From an uncultured Geobacter sp. (GTDB lineage Bacteria; Desulfobacterota; Desulfuromonadia; Geobacterales; DSM-12255), in the NCBI GenBank assembly GCA_937860145.1, contig CALMBF010000077.1:1-64000 (forward strand): a stretch of DNA of 64,000 nt, written 5' to 3'. Below the pieces are notes generated by a model, which was not told the origin of the DNA, did not search any database, and saw only the letters and a list, made by a program, of their open reading frames with translations. Below are positions 25,369-35,263 of this stretch, one piece after another (the stretch's first letter is position 1; each line of letters opens with the position of its first letter). Made by a program: the position numbers and the translations under genes.

Positions 25369-25752
25369 CTAGCCGGCCAGGGCGACCACCTCGATCTCGA
25401 TAGCCACCCCCTTGGGGAGGGCACTGACCTGCACGGTCGACCGGGCCGGGGGCGCTGCGGGAAAATGGCGGCCGTATATCTCGTTCACCTGCCCGAAATC
25501 GGCCAGATCGGTCAGGAATATGGTAGTCTTCACCACCGACGGGAAACCGGTGCCGGCCGCGGTCAGCAGCGCCCCGATGTTCCGCATGACCTGTTCGGTC
25601 TGGGCGACAATGCCGCCGGACACAACCTCTCCACTGGCAGGGTCAATGGGTATCTGCCCCGAAAAGAAGATGAACCCGCCACCCCTCACCCCCTGGGAAT
25701 AGGGACCAATCGCCGCCGGTGCACTATCGGTATGAATGATCGTTCTTTCCAT
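25369..25752 (-). CDS. ridA: RidA-family enamine/imine deaminase
   Basis: This 127-residue YjgF/YER057c/UK114 protein matches the family along its length: IHTDSAPAAIGPYSQGV, FFSGQIPIDPASGEVV, QTEQVMRNIGALLTAAG and the closing ARSTVQVSALPKGVAIEIE, which holds the conserved arginine. RidA trimers hydrolyse the reactive 2-iminoacids released by PLP-dependent dehydratases. It follows relA by 60 nt in the same direction, a common pairing in this group, and ends at the shared terminator. Confidence 0.94.
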   Translation of the reverse strand: MERTIIHTDSAPAAIGPYSQGVRGGGFIFFSGQIPIDPASGEVVSGGIVAQTEQVMRNIGALLTAAGTGFPSVVKTTIFLTDLADFGQVNEIYGRHFPAAPPARSTVQVSALPKGVAIEIEVVALAG

Positions 25753-25812
25753 CGGTTAACACCTCCCACCTGATTCAGTCCTTCAAGATTTTCCCCGATG
25801 ACGGGGATCCTT

Positions 25813-27963
25813 TCAACTGCGCAACCTCTCCACATTGGTCACACCAGGGAGTTTCAGGATCGAGTTCATCACCTTACGAAGATGATCCAGGTCCGTCACC
25901 TCGACCTCGAAGATGTTGACCCCCATCCGGTCCACCGTACTCTGGATATGGGCGCTGGTTATGTTGGCCTCGCAGTTGGTGATGGCCTGACTGATGTTGG
26001 CCAGGATCCCCTTCTGATCGTGACAGGCCACCCTGATTTTCACCGGCAGTGCGGCTTTCTTGTCCCGGCTCCAGGCGACCTCGATACGCCGCTCGGGATC
26101 GCTCCCCAGGGCAACGACACAGTCGCTGGAATGAACCGTTACCCCCCTCCCCCGGGTGATGAAGCCGACGATCTCGTCGCCGGGAAGGGGATTGCAGCAT
26201 TTGCCGAACCGCACCATGACATCCTCCACGCCGCCGATCTGAATGGCACTGGAGGGTTTCCCCTTGAGTTTGTTGATGATCTTTTCGACCCGGGACTCGG
26301 ACTTTTCCCGGGGGATGTCGAGTTTCTCGTGGGGCACCAGCTTGCCGACGACCTGCAGGCAGGAAAGCTTGCCGTAGCCGATCGCTGCCATGAGATCATC
26401 CTCGGAATGGAGACCGAACTCGGCCGCAACCCGCTTGATGTCGCCGTTTTTCTGCATTTTGGCGAAGTTGAGGGAGTAGCGGCGGAACTCCTTCTCGCAG
26501 ATCTCCCTCCCCAGCGAAATGCTGCGCTTGCGCTCCTCGGTCTTGATCCATGCCCTGATCCTGTTCCTCGCCCGGGAGCTTTTGACGATCTTCAACCAGT
26601 CCTTGCTGGGGGTGTGGTGGGGAGAGGTGATGACCTCGACGATTTCCCCGTTCTTCAGCTCGTGCTTCAGCGGCACCAGCTTGCCGTCGACCTTGGCGCC
26701 GACGCAGCGATGGCCCACATCGCTGTGGATGCTGTAGGCGAAGTCGATGGGGGTTGCCCCCTTGGGGAACGACTTGACGTCACCCTTGGGGGTGAATACG
26801 TAGACCTCTTCGGGGAAAAGCTCGACCTTGACGCTGTCCATGAATTCCCGGGAATCCTGCAGCTCCTGCTGCCACTCCAGAAGCTGCCTCAGCCAGGCAA
26901 AGCGCTTGACCTCCCGCTCGTCGTACCCCTTCCCCTCCTTGTACTTCCAGTGGGCGGCGATCCCCGCCTCGGCAACGCGGTGCATCTCCTCGGTACGGAT
27001 CTGCACCTCCATCCGCTCGCCGGTGGGGCCGATCACCGTGGTATGCAGCGACTGGTACATGTTCCCCTTGGGCATGGCGATGTAGTCCTTGAACCTCCCG
27101 GGAATCGGCTTCCAGGTGGAATGGACCAGGCCGAGCAGTTCGTAGCAGGCCCGGATATCCTCGACCATGACGCGGATGGCGACCAGGTCGTAGATCTGGT
27201 CGATGTCCACGTTGCGCTTCACCATCTTGCGATAGATCGAGTAAAGGTGCTTGCTCCTGCCGGAAACCTCCCCCCTGATGCCGTGCTCGGCCAGCTTCTC
27301 GGAGATGACCCGTTTCACCTCATCGATGTAGGCCTCCCGCTCCTTCTTCTTCATGCTCACCTTGGAGGCGAGGTCGTAATAGACCTGGGGATCCAGGTAG
27401 CGGAAAGAGAGGTCCTCGAGCTCGCTCTTCACCCACTGGATACCAAGGCGGTGGGCGATCGGTGCATAGATGTCCAGGGTCTCCCGGGCAATGGCACGTT
27501 GCTTGACTTCGGGCTGGTACTGCAGGGTGCGCATGTTGTGGAGACGGTCGGCAAGCTTGATCAGGATGACGCGGATATCGTCAGACATGGCGAGGAGCAT
27601 CTTGCGGAAGTTTTCCGCCTGGCTCTCCTCCTTGGTCTTGAAGTGGATCTTGCCGATCTTCGTCACCCCGTTGACCAGGCTGGCGACCTCCTCCCCGAAC
27701 ATCTCCGCCAGCTCCTCCAGGGTCGTCAGGGTATCCTCCACCGTATCGTGAAGCAGACCGGTGACAACCGACGGCACATCCAGCTTCAGGTCTGCCAGGA
27801 TAGCCGAGACCTCCATGGGATGTACCAGGTACGGCTCACCGGAGAGGCGGGTCTGCCCCTGGTGTACCTTGGCGCAGTAGACATAAGCCTTGCGGATGAT
27901 GTCCAGGTCCGCAGAGGTGTTGTAGGAAGAGACCTTGCTTAATATGTCATTGAGTCTGATCAT
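25813..27963 (-). CDS. relA: Bifunctional (p)ppGpp synthetase/hydrolase (RelA/SpoT, Rel)
   Basis: This 716-residue protein has the full long-RSH layout. The HD hydrolase domain (about 25-180) contains YLVHPMEVSAIL and VTGLLHDTVEDT. The synthetase domain (about 230-345) contains YDLVAIRVMVEDIRACYELL. The TGS domain (about 385-445) contains VYVFTPKGDVKSFPKGATP. A zinc-finger/helical region with GKCCNPLPGDEIVGFI precedes the C-terminal ACT domain. Because the HD motif is intact, the enzyme should both make and degrade the alarmone. An intrinsic terminator lies between it and rpoZ, so it probably has its own promoter or depends on read-through. Confidence 0.96.
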   Translation of the reverse strand: MIRLNDILSKVSSYNTSADLDIIRKAYVYCAKVHQGQTRLSGEPYLVHPMEVSAILADLKLDVPSVVTGLLHDTVEDTLTTLEELAEMFGEEVASLVNGVTKIGKIHFKTKEESQAENFRKMLLAMSDDIRVILIKLADRLHNMRTLQYQPEVKQRAIARETLDIYAPIAHRLGIQWVKSELEDLSFRYLDPQVYYDLASKVSMKKKEREAYIDEVKRVISEKLAEHGIRGEVSGRSKHLYSIYRKMVKRNVDIDQIYDLVAIRVMVEDIRACYELLGLVHSTWKPIPGRFKDYIAMPKGNMYQSLHTTVIGPTGERMEVQIRTEEMHRVAEAGIAAHWKYKEGKGYDEREVKRFAWLRQLLEWQQELQDSREFMDSVKVELFPEEVYVFTPKGDVKSFPKGATPIDFAYSIHSDVGHRCVGAKVDGKLVPLKHELKNGEIVEVITSPHHTPSKDWLKIVKSSRARNRIRAWIKTEERKRSISLGREICEKEFRRYSLNFAKMQKNGDIKRVAAEFGLHSEDDLMAAIGYGKLSCLQVVGKLVPHEKLDIPREKSESRVEKIINKLKGKPSSAIQIGGVEDVMVRFGKCCNPLPGDEIVGFITRGRGVTVHSSDCVVALGSDPERRIEVAWSRDKKAALPVKIRVACHDQKGILANISQAITNCEANITSAHIQSTVDRMGVNIFEVEVTDLDHLRKVMNSILKLPGVTNVERLRS

Positions 27964-27983
27964 GGAATAGGCACACTAACCGA

Positions 27984-28020
27984 GCGTAAAAGAAAGGCGA
28001 CGATTAATACCGTCGCCTTT
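27984..28020 (-). terminator. Terminator/attenuator between rpoZ and relA
   Basis: AAAGGCGACG (27993-28002) and CGTCGCCTTT (28011-28020) form a perfect 10-bp stem with an 8-nt loop. On the minus strand it is followed by TCTTTTA. It lies downstream of rpoZ and 30 nt before the relA start, and so would separate housekeeping transcription of gmk-rpoZ from that of relA. Confidence 0.75.
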
Positions 28021-28056
28021 GGCGTTAAGCTGATATGAAAAAACCCTTGTCGACCG

Positions 28057-28269
28057 TTATTTCCCGCCGCGACGGCCGGAATACTCGTACTTGACCTTGC
28101 CTGCGGCGATCTCGCGCAAAGAGAGGACGACGTTCTTGTTTTCAGCCTTGTTGTCGATGAGAGGCTTTGCCCCCTTGTAGTGCTGCTTGACCCTTTTGGA
28201 AGCGAGCATCACCAGAAGGAAACGGTTATCTACGTGCTCCAGACAATCTTCAACAGTAACCCTTGCCAT
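28057..28269 (-). CDS. rpoZ: RNA polymerase omega subunit
   Basis: This 70-residue protein has the omega signature [20 protein letters not shown], then [11 protein letters not shown] and [17 protein letters not shown]. The start at 28269 has AGGAG upstream. It follows gmk by 43 nt, the order found in most proteobacteria. Omega assists assembly of the beta-prime subunit and, in proteobacteria, forms one of the ppGpp sites of RNA polymerase, which gives the neighbouring relA gene a functional link. Confidence 0.95.
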   Translation of the reverse strand: MARVTVEDCLEHVDNRFLLVMLASKRVKQHYKGAKPLIDNKAENKNVVLSLREIAAGKVKYEYSGRRGGK

Positions 28270-28312
28270 AATTGACTCTCCTGAAAGAAGTGGACGGCCG
28301 GTCCGCCGTCCC

Positions 28313-28921
28313 CTAAAGTTTGAATTCGTTACCAACTGCTGCAAGCATCAGGGCTGTCCGCTGGTGCTCGGCAATGATGATCGACCTGAGTTCCTCCACA
28401 GCCTTGGGGAACTGGTCATTGACGATGATGTAATCGTACCACCGTGCCTGACTGATCTCGGCCGCGGCGTTGTTCATCCTGGTCTCGATGACGTCCGGCT
28501 TGTCCGAATCCCGTCCTTCGAGGCGACGTCTCAGCTCTGAGTAGCTGGGGGGGAGGATGAAGATATTGACCCCGGCGACCTGCTTCTCCTTGAGCTGCAG
28601 AGCCCCCTGGCAATCGATGTCGAGGATCAGGTCGATCCCCTTCTCGCGACTTTCGGCCAGGGTGCGTAATGCAGTGCCGTAACAGTTGCCATGAACTTCG
28701 GCCCATTCGGCAAACTCGCCACCTCGGACCATCCGTTCGAATTCGTCCTTGGAGACGAAAAAGTAATCCCTACCGTGGACTTCTCCGTTTCGCGGAGCGC
28801 GGGTGGTGAAGCTTACAGAGTGCCGCAGCCCCGGGAAAATGTCAAGGACTTCCCTGCAGAGCGTGGTTTTACCCGCACCGGAAGGGGCCGAAACGATAAA
28901 CAGTATTCCTTGTCGCTGCAT
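28313..28921 (-). CDS. gmk: Guanylate kinase
   Basis: This 202-residue enzyme phosphorylates GMP to GDP. The P-loop is [16 protein letters not shown]. The GMP-binding segment has [20 protein letters not shown]. The lid and base-binding region follows with [14 protein letters not shown] and [13 protein letters not shown]. It is of normal length. It lies 14 nt downstream of yicC and 43 nt upstream of rpoZ, the conserved yicC-gmk-rpoZ order. Confidence 0.96.
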   Translation of the reverse strand: MQRQGILFIVSAPSGAGKTTLCREVLDIFPGLRHSVSFTTRAPRNGEVHGRDYFFVSKDEFERMVRGGEFAEWAEVHGNCYGTALRTLAESREKGIDLILDIDCQGALQLKEKQVAGVNIFILPPSYSELRRRLEGRDSDKPDVIETRMNNAAAEISQARWYDYIIVNDQFPKAVEELRSIIIAEHQRTALMLAAVGNEFKL

Positions 28922-28935
28922 GGAGACCTCGATTG

Positions 28936-29820
28936 CTACTCTATGTTCTGTATCTGCTCGCGCACCTTCTCCAGCTCCGACTTCAGCTCGACGACAATGG
29001 CGGCGATCTCCGCATCGTTTGCCTTGGAACCGATGGTGTTCACCTCGCGGTTCATCTCCTGGAGGAGAAAATCGAGTTTCCTCCCCACCGGTTCATTCAT
29101 CCCCATGGTGGAGTGGAACTGCTTGAAATGGCTGCGCAGGCGAACCAGCTCCTCGGTAATCTCCATCCGGTCGGCAAGGATGGCCACCTCCTGGGCAAGA
29201 CGCATTTCGTCGACCGGCGTCTCCCCCAGCAGCCGGGAGATCCTTTCCCTGAGCCTCTCCCCGTTGGCGGCGACGGCAACGGGCGCCCGCTGGGCCACGC
29301 TCTCGACCATTTCACTCACCAGGGATGCCCGCCCAATGATCTCACGGGCCAGCTGTTCCCCCTCCTTGAGGCGCATGGCCTCCATGCTGTCCGATGCTGC
29401 ATTCAGGGCGGCATGGAGATCGGCAGACTGCTCCTCAAGGTCGACCGTTGCCTCCTGGGCAGCGACGGTGAGCACGTCCTTCTGGGCCAGGATCAGATCG
29501 AAGGGTACGTGGTCGTATACCCCCAGAGCCTGACGGATCTGGCCGAAGGCCTCGTTGTATGCCAGCGCCAGCGGGATGTTGGCGACGGGGGGGGTGACGC
29601 TCCCTGCAGCAGGTTCGAACTGGATGAAGACATCGATCTTGCCCCGCTTGAACCTCTCGGACATCCGCCGCCGGATGTCCCCTTCAAGGGAGAGCAGCTG
29701 CCGGGGAAGCTTGACCGACACCTCCCCATAGCGGTGGTTCACCGAACGGATCTCGACGGTGAACTTCCCCCCCACGCCCGTAACTTCTGCCTTGCCGTAA
29801 CCGGTCATGCTTCTGGTCAT
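28936..29820 (-). CDS. yicC: YicC-family endoribonuclease
   Basis: This 294-residue protein has the N-terminal YicC domain beginning MTRSMTGYGKAEV and the sequence VEIRSVNHRYGEVSVKLPRQ. The C-terminal DUF1732 ends with FHSTMGMNEPVGRKLDFLLQ and EMNREVNTIGSKANDAEIAA, the most conserved part of the family. E. coli YicC and B. subtilis YloC have RNase activity, implicated in small-RNA turnover. Its pairing with gmk and rpoZ is the usual one. Confidence 0.94.
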   Translation of the reverse strand: MTRSMTGYGKAEVTGVGGKFTVEIRSVNHRYGEVSVKLPRQLLSLEGDIRRRMSERFKRGKIDVFIQFEPAAGSVTPPVANIPLALAYNEAFGQIRQALGVYDHVPFDLILAQKDVLTVAAQEATVDLEEQSADLHAALNAASDSMEAMRLKEGEQLAREIIGRASLVSEMVESVAQRAPVAVAANGERLRERISRLLGETPVDEMRLAQEVAILADRMEITEELVRLRSHFKQFHSTMGMNEPVGRKLDFLLQEMNREVNTIGSKANDAEIAAIVVELKSELEKVREQIQNIE

Positions 29821-29862
29821 GCATTTCTCCTCGTATCATCGTGCGGCCGGAAACGACCGCGT

Positions 29863-30846
29863 CTACCTGCCGTGCAGTTTCCGCTCCCAGTTCCAGGCAT
29901 CGCTAATGATCGTCTCCAGATCGTCCCGGACCGGCTTCCAGTCGAGGACCGACCGGATCTTTTCGGCACGGGCCACCAGCATGGCCGGGTCTCCCGGCCT
30001 GCTCCCCTTTTCCACGACCTTGAAATCCACGCCGCTGACCCGCTTGACCATGGCAATGACCTCGAGGACGGAAGCCCCTTTGCCGTAACCGACATTGAGC
30101 AGCACCGACTCCCCTCCCTGCGCCAGATGGGAGAGCGCTGCTAGGTGGGCGGAGGCCAGGTCCTCCACATGGATGTAATCGCGGATCCCGGTGCCGTCAG
30201 GAGTCGGGAAACCGGTGCCGTAGATGCATACTTCAGGCCTGAGCCCGAGAGCCGCCTCGCAACAGACCTTGATCAGGTGGGTGGCCTCGGGGGTCCGCTG
30301 CCCCATGCGGGCACGGGGATCGGCGCCGGCGACATTGAAATAGCGCAGTATGGCAAATCTCAAAGGGTGGGCGGCGGCCGTGTCCCGCAGCATCCATTCG
30401 CTCATCAGCTTGGAGGTGCCATAGGGATTGATCGGGACGGTCGGGCTCTCTTCCGAGGCATGGCCGTTCTCCGGCATGCCGTAGGTCGCAGCGGTGCTGG
30501 AAAAAACGAACCGCTCCACACCATGTCTGACGCAGGCCTGCAGCAGGTTGAGGGTATTTCGAGTATTGTTTGCGTAGAACTTCAACGGATTCGTTACCGA
30601 CTCCGGCGCCACGATCGAGGCGGCAAAATGCAGGACCGTCCTGAACCCGTAACCGGCAAAAAGGGTCTCGACTGCCGCCGTGTCGGCAAGATCTCCCTGC
30701 ACAAGGGTTTCGCCGTTCACCAGGGCATCGGCAAAACCGGTGGAGAGATTGTCATACACGACCACCCGAAAGCCTGCCTCGGAGAGCTGACGCACCACGT
30801 GGCTGCCGATATAGCCGCAGCCACCCGTGACCAGAACCGTTTCCAT
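29863..30846 (-). CDS. galE: UDP-glucose 4-epimerase
   Basis: This 327-residue short-chain dehydrogenase interconverts UDP-glucose and UDP-galactose. The NAD motif is VTGGCGYIGSHVVRQL, and DNLSTGFADAL follows. The catalytic serine lies in FSSTAATYG, and the YxxxK motif is YGTSKLMSEW. The substrate region is RYFNVAGADPRARMGQR. The start at 30846 has GAGGTGG upstream and fits the usual N-terminus; a longer frame extends into the upstream epimerase. The gene lies 7 nt after that epimerase and supplies galactosyl donors for LPS synthesis. Confidence 0.93.
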   Translation of the reverse strand: METVLVTGGCGYIGSHVVRQLSEAGFRVVVYDNLSTGFADALVNGETLVQGDLADTAAVETLFAGYGFRTVLHFAASIVAPESVTNPLKFYANNTRNTLNLLQACVRHGVERFVFSSTAATYGMPENGHASEESPTVPINPYGTSKLMSEWMLRDTAAAHPLRFAILRYFNVAGADPRARMGQRTPEATHLIKVCCEAALGLRPEVCIYGTGFPTPDGTGIRDYIHVEDLASAHLAALSHLAQGGESVLLNVGYGKGASVLEVIAMVKRVSGVDFKVVEKGSRPGDPAMLVARAEKIRSVLDWKPVRDDLETIISDAWNWERKLHGR

Positions 30847-30853
30847 AACCACC

Positions 30854-31864
30854 TCAGCGTTTGTAATAGTCCCTGTACCAGGAGACGAAGCGGGCAATCC
30901 CCTCTTCTATCGTGGTCGCCGGCCTGAAGCCGACGGCACTGCTCAGGTCGTCGATGTCGGCATAGGTGGCCGGCACATCGCCGGCCTGAAGGGGAAGATA
31001 GTTCTTTTCAGCCTTCCTGCCGAGACACTCCTCCAGGATCTCGATGAATCTGCTCAGCTCCACCGGCCGGTTGTTGCCGATATTGTAGATGCCGTAGGGG
31101 GCGAAACTGGTGCCGGGATCGGGAGCCATCCCGTCCCAGTTCCCTGCCGGCTCGGGTATCTTCCCCATGACCCGCACCACCCCCTCGACGATGTCATCGA
31201 CATAGGTGAAATCCCGCTGCATCCTGCCGTAGTTGAACACGTCGATGGGACGACCTTCCAGGATCGCCCGGGTAAAGAGGAACAGGGCCATGTCCGGTCG
31301 TCCCCATGGGCCGTAGACAGTGAAGAAACGGAGACCGGTGGTGGGGAGGTTGAAGAGGCCCGAGTAGGTGTGGGCCATCAGCTCATTGGCCTTCTTGCTC
31401 GCAGCATAGAGGGACAGGGGGTGATCCACGTTCTGGTGCACGGAAAAAGGCATCTTCGTGTTGGCACCGTACACCGAACTGGACGATGCGTAGACGAGGT
31501 GCTTGACGCCGCTGTGACGGCACCCCTCAAGGATATTGGTGAAGCCGACGATATTGCTGTCGATGTAGGCCCGGGGATTCTCCAGGGAGTAACGCACCCC
31601 GGCCTGGGCAGCCAGGTTCACCACCACGTCGAAACGCTCCCGGGCGAAAAGTTCCCCGACCGATTCGCTGTCCTCCAGCCCCAGGCGATGGAACGTGAAA
31701 CCGGGCTCGGGTTCAAGCTGCTTGAGCCTGTCCAGCTTCAGCTGCACGTCATAGTAGCTGTTCAGGTTGTCCAGCCCGACAACCTGCTCACCCTCACGCA
31801 GGAGCCGACGGCTGAGGTGAAATCCGATGAAACCGGCAGCCCCCGTTACCAGAACTTTTCCCAT
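30854..31864 (-). CDS. NAD-dependent epimerase, probably UDP-glucuronate 4-epimerase
   Basis: This 336-residue SDR protein has [17 protein letters not shown], then [16 protein letters not shown], a pattern typical of CapI/UDP-glucuronate 4-epimerases. The catalytic region is [16 protein letters not shown] and [15 protein letters not shown], and the substrate-contact region is [17 protein letters not shown]. It would make UDP-galacturonic acid for acidic polysaccharide or LPS core. It is downstream of hldE (50 nt) and just before galE. The narrower assignment over other 4-epimerases rests on these motifs only. Confidence 0.85.
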   Translation of the reverse strand: MGKVLVTGAAGFIGFHLSRRLLREGEQVVGLDNLNSYYDVQLKLDRLKQLEPEPGFTFHRLGLEDSESVGELFARERFDVVVNLAAQAGVRYSLENPRAYIDSNIVGFTNILEGCRHSGVKHLVYASSSSVYGANTKMPFSVHQNVDHPLSLYAASKKANELMAHTYSGLFNLPTTGLRFFTVYGPWGRPDMALFLFTRAILEGRPIDVFNYGRMQRDFTYVDDIVEGVVRVMGKIPEPAGNWDGMAPDPGTSFAPYGIYNIGNNRPVELSRFIEILEECLGRKAEKNYLPLQAGDVPATYADIDDLSSAVGFRPATTIEEGIARFVSWYRDYYKR

Positions 31865-31914
31865 TGACGACCGTCCTTGTCCGTTACGTGACCGCGCACT
31901 TACGGCGCTGGCAC

Positions 31915-33381
31915 CTACCCATAGCTCTGCAGAATCTTCTCGATGATGTTGGTGGTCGACTTCCCGTCCACGAAGGAGACCAGCTCGACTCTCCCCCCGT
32001 AGGACTCGACCACGTCCCGCCCCACGACCCCGTCGAGGGTGTAGTCTCCCCCCTTGACCAGTACGTCCGGCCTCAGGGCGGTTATCATCCGGAGCGGCGT
32101 ATCCTCTTCGAAAACCAGTACGTAGTCGATGCAGTCCAGGGCGGCCAGGATATGGGCCCTCTCCTCCTCGCAGATGAGGGGGCGCTTCTCCCCCTTCAAC
32201 CTCCGGATGGACGCATCGCTGTTGAGCCCGAGAACGAGGATATCCCCGAGAGACCGGGCTTTTTGCAGGTACTTCACATGGCCCACATGAAGAAGATCGA
32301 AACAGCCGTTCGTGAAGACGATCTTCTTGCCGCGCCCCTTCTCGGCCTCGATGATCCGGGTTAACACATCCAGGTTCTTGATCTTGGTGTCGCTATCCTT
32401 GTGCCCCCGGCAGACCTCGACCATGATCTCATCGGGAGTGACCGTGGAGGTACCGAGCTTGCCGACCACGATCCCTGCCGCCGTGTTCGCCAGCCGGGCT
32501 GCGGACGCGAGGTCGACCCCGCCGGCCAGGCCCAGGCTGAGGACCGCAAGCACCGTGTCACCGGCTCCGGTAACATCGAAGACTTCCCGAGCCACGGTCG
32601 GGATGTGGAGGGAGGGGCCGTCAGCAGCGAACAGCGACATCCCCGCTTCGCTGCGGGTGATCAGCAGCGCCGCCAGGTCAAGGTCGGCAAGGAGCTTTGC
32701 CGCCGCACCCTTCAGGCTGGCCTCGTCCACGATCGCCATGCGGGAAGCCTGCTCAGCCTCCTTCCGGTTGGGAGTGATGATGGTCGCGCCGCGGTATTTC
32801 GCGTAGTCATCCCCCTTCGGGTCGACCACCACCGGGATGCCGAGCCGTTTGCCGGTGTCGATGACAGCCCGCAGTACCCGCGGCGTGAGCACCCCCTTGA
32901 GGTAGTCGGAGACGACGAAGACATGGAAGGAAGCTCCTTCACGCTCGAGGAATCCGATGATCTTCTCTTCGCATTCGGAAGATATCTCCTCCTTCGACTC
33001 CCGGTCAATCCGCACGATCTGCTGATGGGTCGCCAGCACCCGCGTTTTCTTGCCGGTCCTCCGGGCCGGGTCCTCGAAAACGGCATCCGTGTCCACCCCC
33101 ATGCCGCTGAACACGTGGCACAGCAGGGTACCGTTGTCGTCGGCGCCGATGACACTGCAGACGGCCACCCGGCAACCGAGGGTGACCAGGTTGTTGACCA
33201 CGTTCCCCGCCCCGCCGAGACGGAGGTCTTCCCGCACCACGTCAACGACCTGTACCGGCGCCTCGGGAGAAATCCGCTCCGCCTTCCCCCACAGGTACTC
33301 GTCCAGCATGAGGTCGCCGATGACCAGCGCCCTGATCTCGCCGGCGCGATTGAAAAATGATTCGATGTTCTTACGCTCCAC
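31915..33381 (-). CDS. hldE: Bifunctional heptose-7-phosphate kinase / heptose-1-phosphate adenylyltransferase
   Basis: This 488-residue protein fuses a ribokinase-type domain to a nucleotidyltransferase. The kinase (about 1-330) contains [16 protein letters not shown] and the anion hole/base motif [19 protein letters not shown]. The adenylyltransferase (about 350-488) contains [20 protein letters not shown]. Together they make ADP-D-glycero-beta-D-manno-heptose precursors for the LPS inner core, used by the WaaC/WaaF enzymes encoded further upstream. Translation starts at GTG 33381. Its partners GmhA, GmhB and HldD are not in the window. Confidence 0.94.
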   Translation of the reverse strand: MERKNIESFFNRAGEIRALVIGDLMLDEYLWGKAERISPEAPVQVVDVVREDLRLGGAGNVVNNLVTLGCRVAVCSVIGADDNGTLLCHVFSGMGVDTDAVFEDPARRTGKKTRVLATHQQIVRIDRESKEEISSECEEKIIGFLEREGASFHVFVVSDYLKGVLTPRVLRAVIDTGKRLGIPVVVDPKGDDYAKYRGATIITPNRKEAEQASRMAIVDEASLKGAAAKLLADLDLAALLITRSEAGMSLFAADGPSLHIPTVAREVFDVTGAGDTVLAVLSLGLAGGVDLASAARLANTAAGIVVGKLGTSTVTPDEIMVEVCRGHKDSDTKIKNLDVLTRIIEAEKGRGKKIVFTNGCFDLLHVGHVKYLQKARSLGDILVLGLNSDASIRRLKGEKRPLICEEERAHILAALDCIDYVLVFEEDTPLRMITALRPDVLVKGGDYTLDGVVGRDVVESYGGRVELVSFVDGKSTTNIIEKILQSYG

Positions 33382-33411
33382 TACTGACTCCTGTCGGGCA
33401 GCACCTGTCCG

Positions 33412-34362
33412 CTACGAGTTGATTTTATCCAGGATCCCCGCGGCCAGCAGCGGGATCATGATTTCATGGTGCCCCGTAATGGTATACCCCCTGCTCTTCC
33501 CCGAGGTCGGCCGCTTCACCACGTTCTGCAACGGCCGGTAGTGCTGCTGCATGTCGAAGTTCGCCGTGGTGAAATGATCCACGTGGTGCCCCAGGTTCTG
33601 GGCGATGGAGAGGGCCTTGAGAAACACTTCCGGCAGCAGCACGGCACTGCCGATGTTCAGGTACACCCCGCCGTCCCCCAGTTCGCTGACGATGGAGGTG
33701 AAGAGCCTGAAATCGGTGAAGGTCGCCTCGCCGATGACGGCACCGTCTGCGGAGGGGTGCTGGTGGATGATGTCCGTCCCCACGGCGACGTGAACGGTCA
33801 CCGGGATGTTCCGCTCGGCGCAGACCGCCAGCAGGCTGTCCTCCCTGTGGGGGTTCCCGTTCTCCAGGATGAAACGGCCGACGGACTCGCCGTACCCCAT
33901 CCCCTGTGCCACTCCTCTCTTGAGCGCAAGGTTGATGTCCCGCCCCGTCTCTTCCGCCATGCCAAAGGTGCCGCAGTGCAACACAGCCCCCACATCCTCG
34001 CTGGTCTCGCCGATGAGGGATATTTCGTAGTCGTGGATGGAGCCGGCACCGTTGAGGGCAAACGCGGTGATGACGTCGGCTTCGATGAGACTCTTCAGCA
34101 CCGGCTGCAGGCCGCACTTGATCACGTGGGCCCCCATGCCGACGACCACTGGCTTGCCGTTTGCACGGGCCGACACGACAGCGTCGATGACACCGACGAG
34201 CATCTCCGCCCCGAGCTGGGGGGGCATGGCGGCAAGCAGGTCGGCAACGGACATCCCCGCCCGGACCGATCCGGACCGGTCCCGGGCCATGATGGTCTTG
34301 TTCTTGCGGGTTCCGATGGGGTAGGTCGTCACATGGGACAGATCAACGGGTTGGTACTTCAC
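33412..34362 (-). CDS. Conserved protein of the LPS/heptose cluster, weakly deoxyhypusine synthase-like
   Basis: This 316-residue cytoplasmic protein has no membrane segment. Distinctive segments are GKPVVVGMGAHVIKCGLQPV, FALNGAGSIHDYEISLIGET, CAERNIPVTVHVAVGTDIIH and GGVYLNIGSAVLLPEVFLKA. These recall the NAD-binding fold of deoxyhypusine synthase-like proteins (compare its IPVFCPA and VNIGGGV regions), but bacteria of this type have no eIF5A substrate, so the name would mislead if taken literally. It sits between hldE and a glycosyltransferase with short gaps, so a role in sugar or LPS metabolism is the best inference. I cannot name its reaction. Confidence 0.6.
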   Translation of the reverse strand: MKYQPVDLSHVTTYPIGTRKNKTIMARDRSGSVRAGMSVADLLAAMPPQLGAEMLVGVIDAVVSARANGKPVVVGMGAHVIKCGLQPVLKSLIEADVITAFALNGAGSIHDYEISLIGETSEDVGAVLHCGTFGMAEETGRDINLALKRGVAQGMGYGESVGRFILENGNPHREDSLLAVCAERNIPVTVHVAVGTDIIHQHPSADGAVIGEATFTDFRLFTSIVSELGDGGVYLNIGSAVLLPEVFLKALSIAQNLGHHVDHFTTANFDMQQHYRPLQNVVKRPTSGKSRGYTITGHHEIMIPLLAAGILDKINS

Positions 34363-34396
34363 AGACAGTCACCTCTGCTCGTCGGGCGTGACACGA

Positions 34397-35263
34397 CTAG
34401 CCACGCACGAGGGTGTAATGTTTCTTGCTCATTTCGAGACCGAACAGCTTCTCCAGTTTCATCAGGACCCGGTGTTTCCGTTCCCTGCGGGTGAGACGAT
34501 GGTCGGGGTCCGCCTGAAACAGGCCCGGATTGCCCGCGGGGAGCCAACCGGCCATGACGGCGGGATGGACCCCGGTGAACTCCCTCAACACCAGGGGATC
34601 GATGAGGGAGTAGTCAATCTTCTTGGGCTCCTTCGCCCAGTACTTCTCCACCTTGTCAGCCTTGCGGTTCATCTGCTCCTCGCTGCGCACCCAGCCGTAA
34701 TGGTAGACGGGAGCATTGACCAGGGCGGCCCGGGGGTAGCGCCCCCGCTTGTTCGTCCCAAGGACCAGGAAAAACAGCCCGTCGGGTGAGTACGAGCGGA
34801 GGGTGTTCCGGATGATCCGGGGAGCACGGCGATACCAGGCAGGACTCCAGGCGATGGTCGAATGATTGCCGTAAAAGTGCAGGTAGTCGAAGACCAGTGC
34901 CTCCACCCGTTCGTCAGGAAGATACGTTTCCATGGCGGCGCGGATGGCGGGCAGATCGTTTTCGTGGAGGACCTCGTCCGCTTCCAGGTAAAAGGCCCAA
35001 TCCCCGGTGCAGTTGAAGTGGGCGATATTCTTCTGCTGTCCGTAGACATACCCCTTTACCCGCATCTGCTCGTTCCAGGCACTCTGCACGATCCTGATCC
35101 TGGGATCGCCGATGGCCTGCACCATCTCGAGGGTCCGGTCCTCGCAGGGGCCGATGTTGACGATGAACTCGTCGCACAGGGGCAAGGCGGAACGGATCGA
35201 CTCGACAAAGGGGTAGCCGAGCATCTCGCCGTTGCGCAGAAAGGTGAAGCAGCTGACTTTCAT
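34397..35263 (-). CDS. Family 2-like glycosyltransferase
   Basis: This 288-residue protein starts MKVSCFTFLRNGEMLGYPFV at an ATG overlapping the previous stop (ATGA). The donor-binding part has DEFIVNIGPCEDRT in place of the common VDDGS motif. It is followed by GDWAFYLEADEVLHENDL, whose EADE is the DxD-equivalent metal site. Later segments (FDYLHFYGNHSTIAWSPAWY) are typical of the group of GT2-like transferases in LPS clusters. The frame is open upstream to 35395 but that part is the shadow of the GT9 gene. Sugar and linkage are unknown. Confidence 0.85.
   Translation of the reverse strand: MKVSCFTFLRNGEMLGYPFVESIRSALPLCDEFIVNIGPCEDRTLEMVQAIGDPRIRIVQSAWNEQMRVKGYVYGQQKNIAHFNCTGDWAFYLEADEVLHENDLPAIRAAMETYLPDERVEALVFDYLHFYGNHSTIAWSPAWYRRAPRIIRNTLRSYSPDGLFFLVLGTNKRGRYPRAALVNAPVYHYGWVRSEEQMNRKADKVEKYWAKEPKKIDYSLIDPLVLREFTGVHPAVMAGWLPAGNPGLFQADPDHRLTRRERKHRVLMKLEKLFGLEMSKKHYTLVRG

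Noticed and set aside
25798-27942. A 714-codon open frame on the plus strand opposite relA
   Set aside because: It is the exact shadow of the RelA/SpoT gene with no recognisable domain; antisense codon bias explains it.
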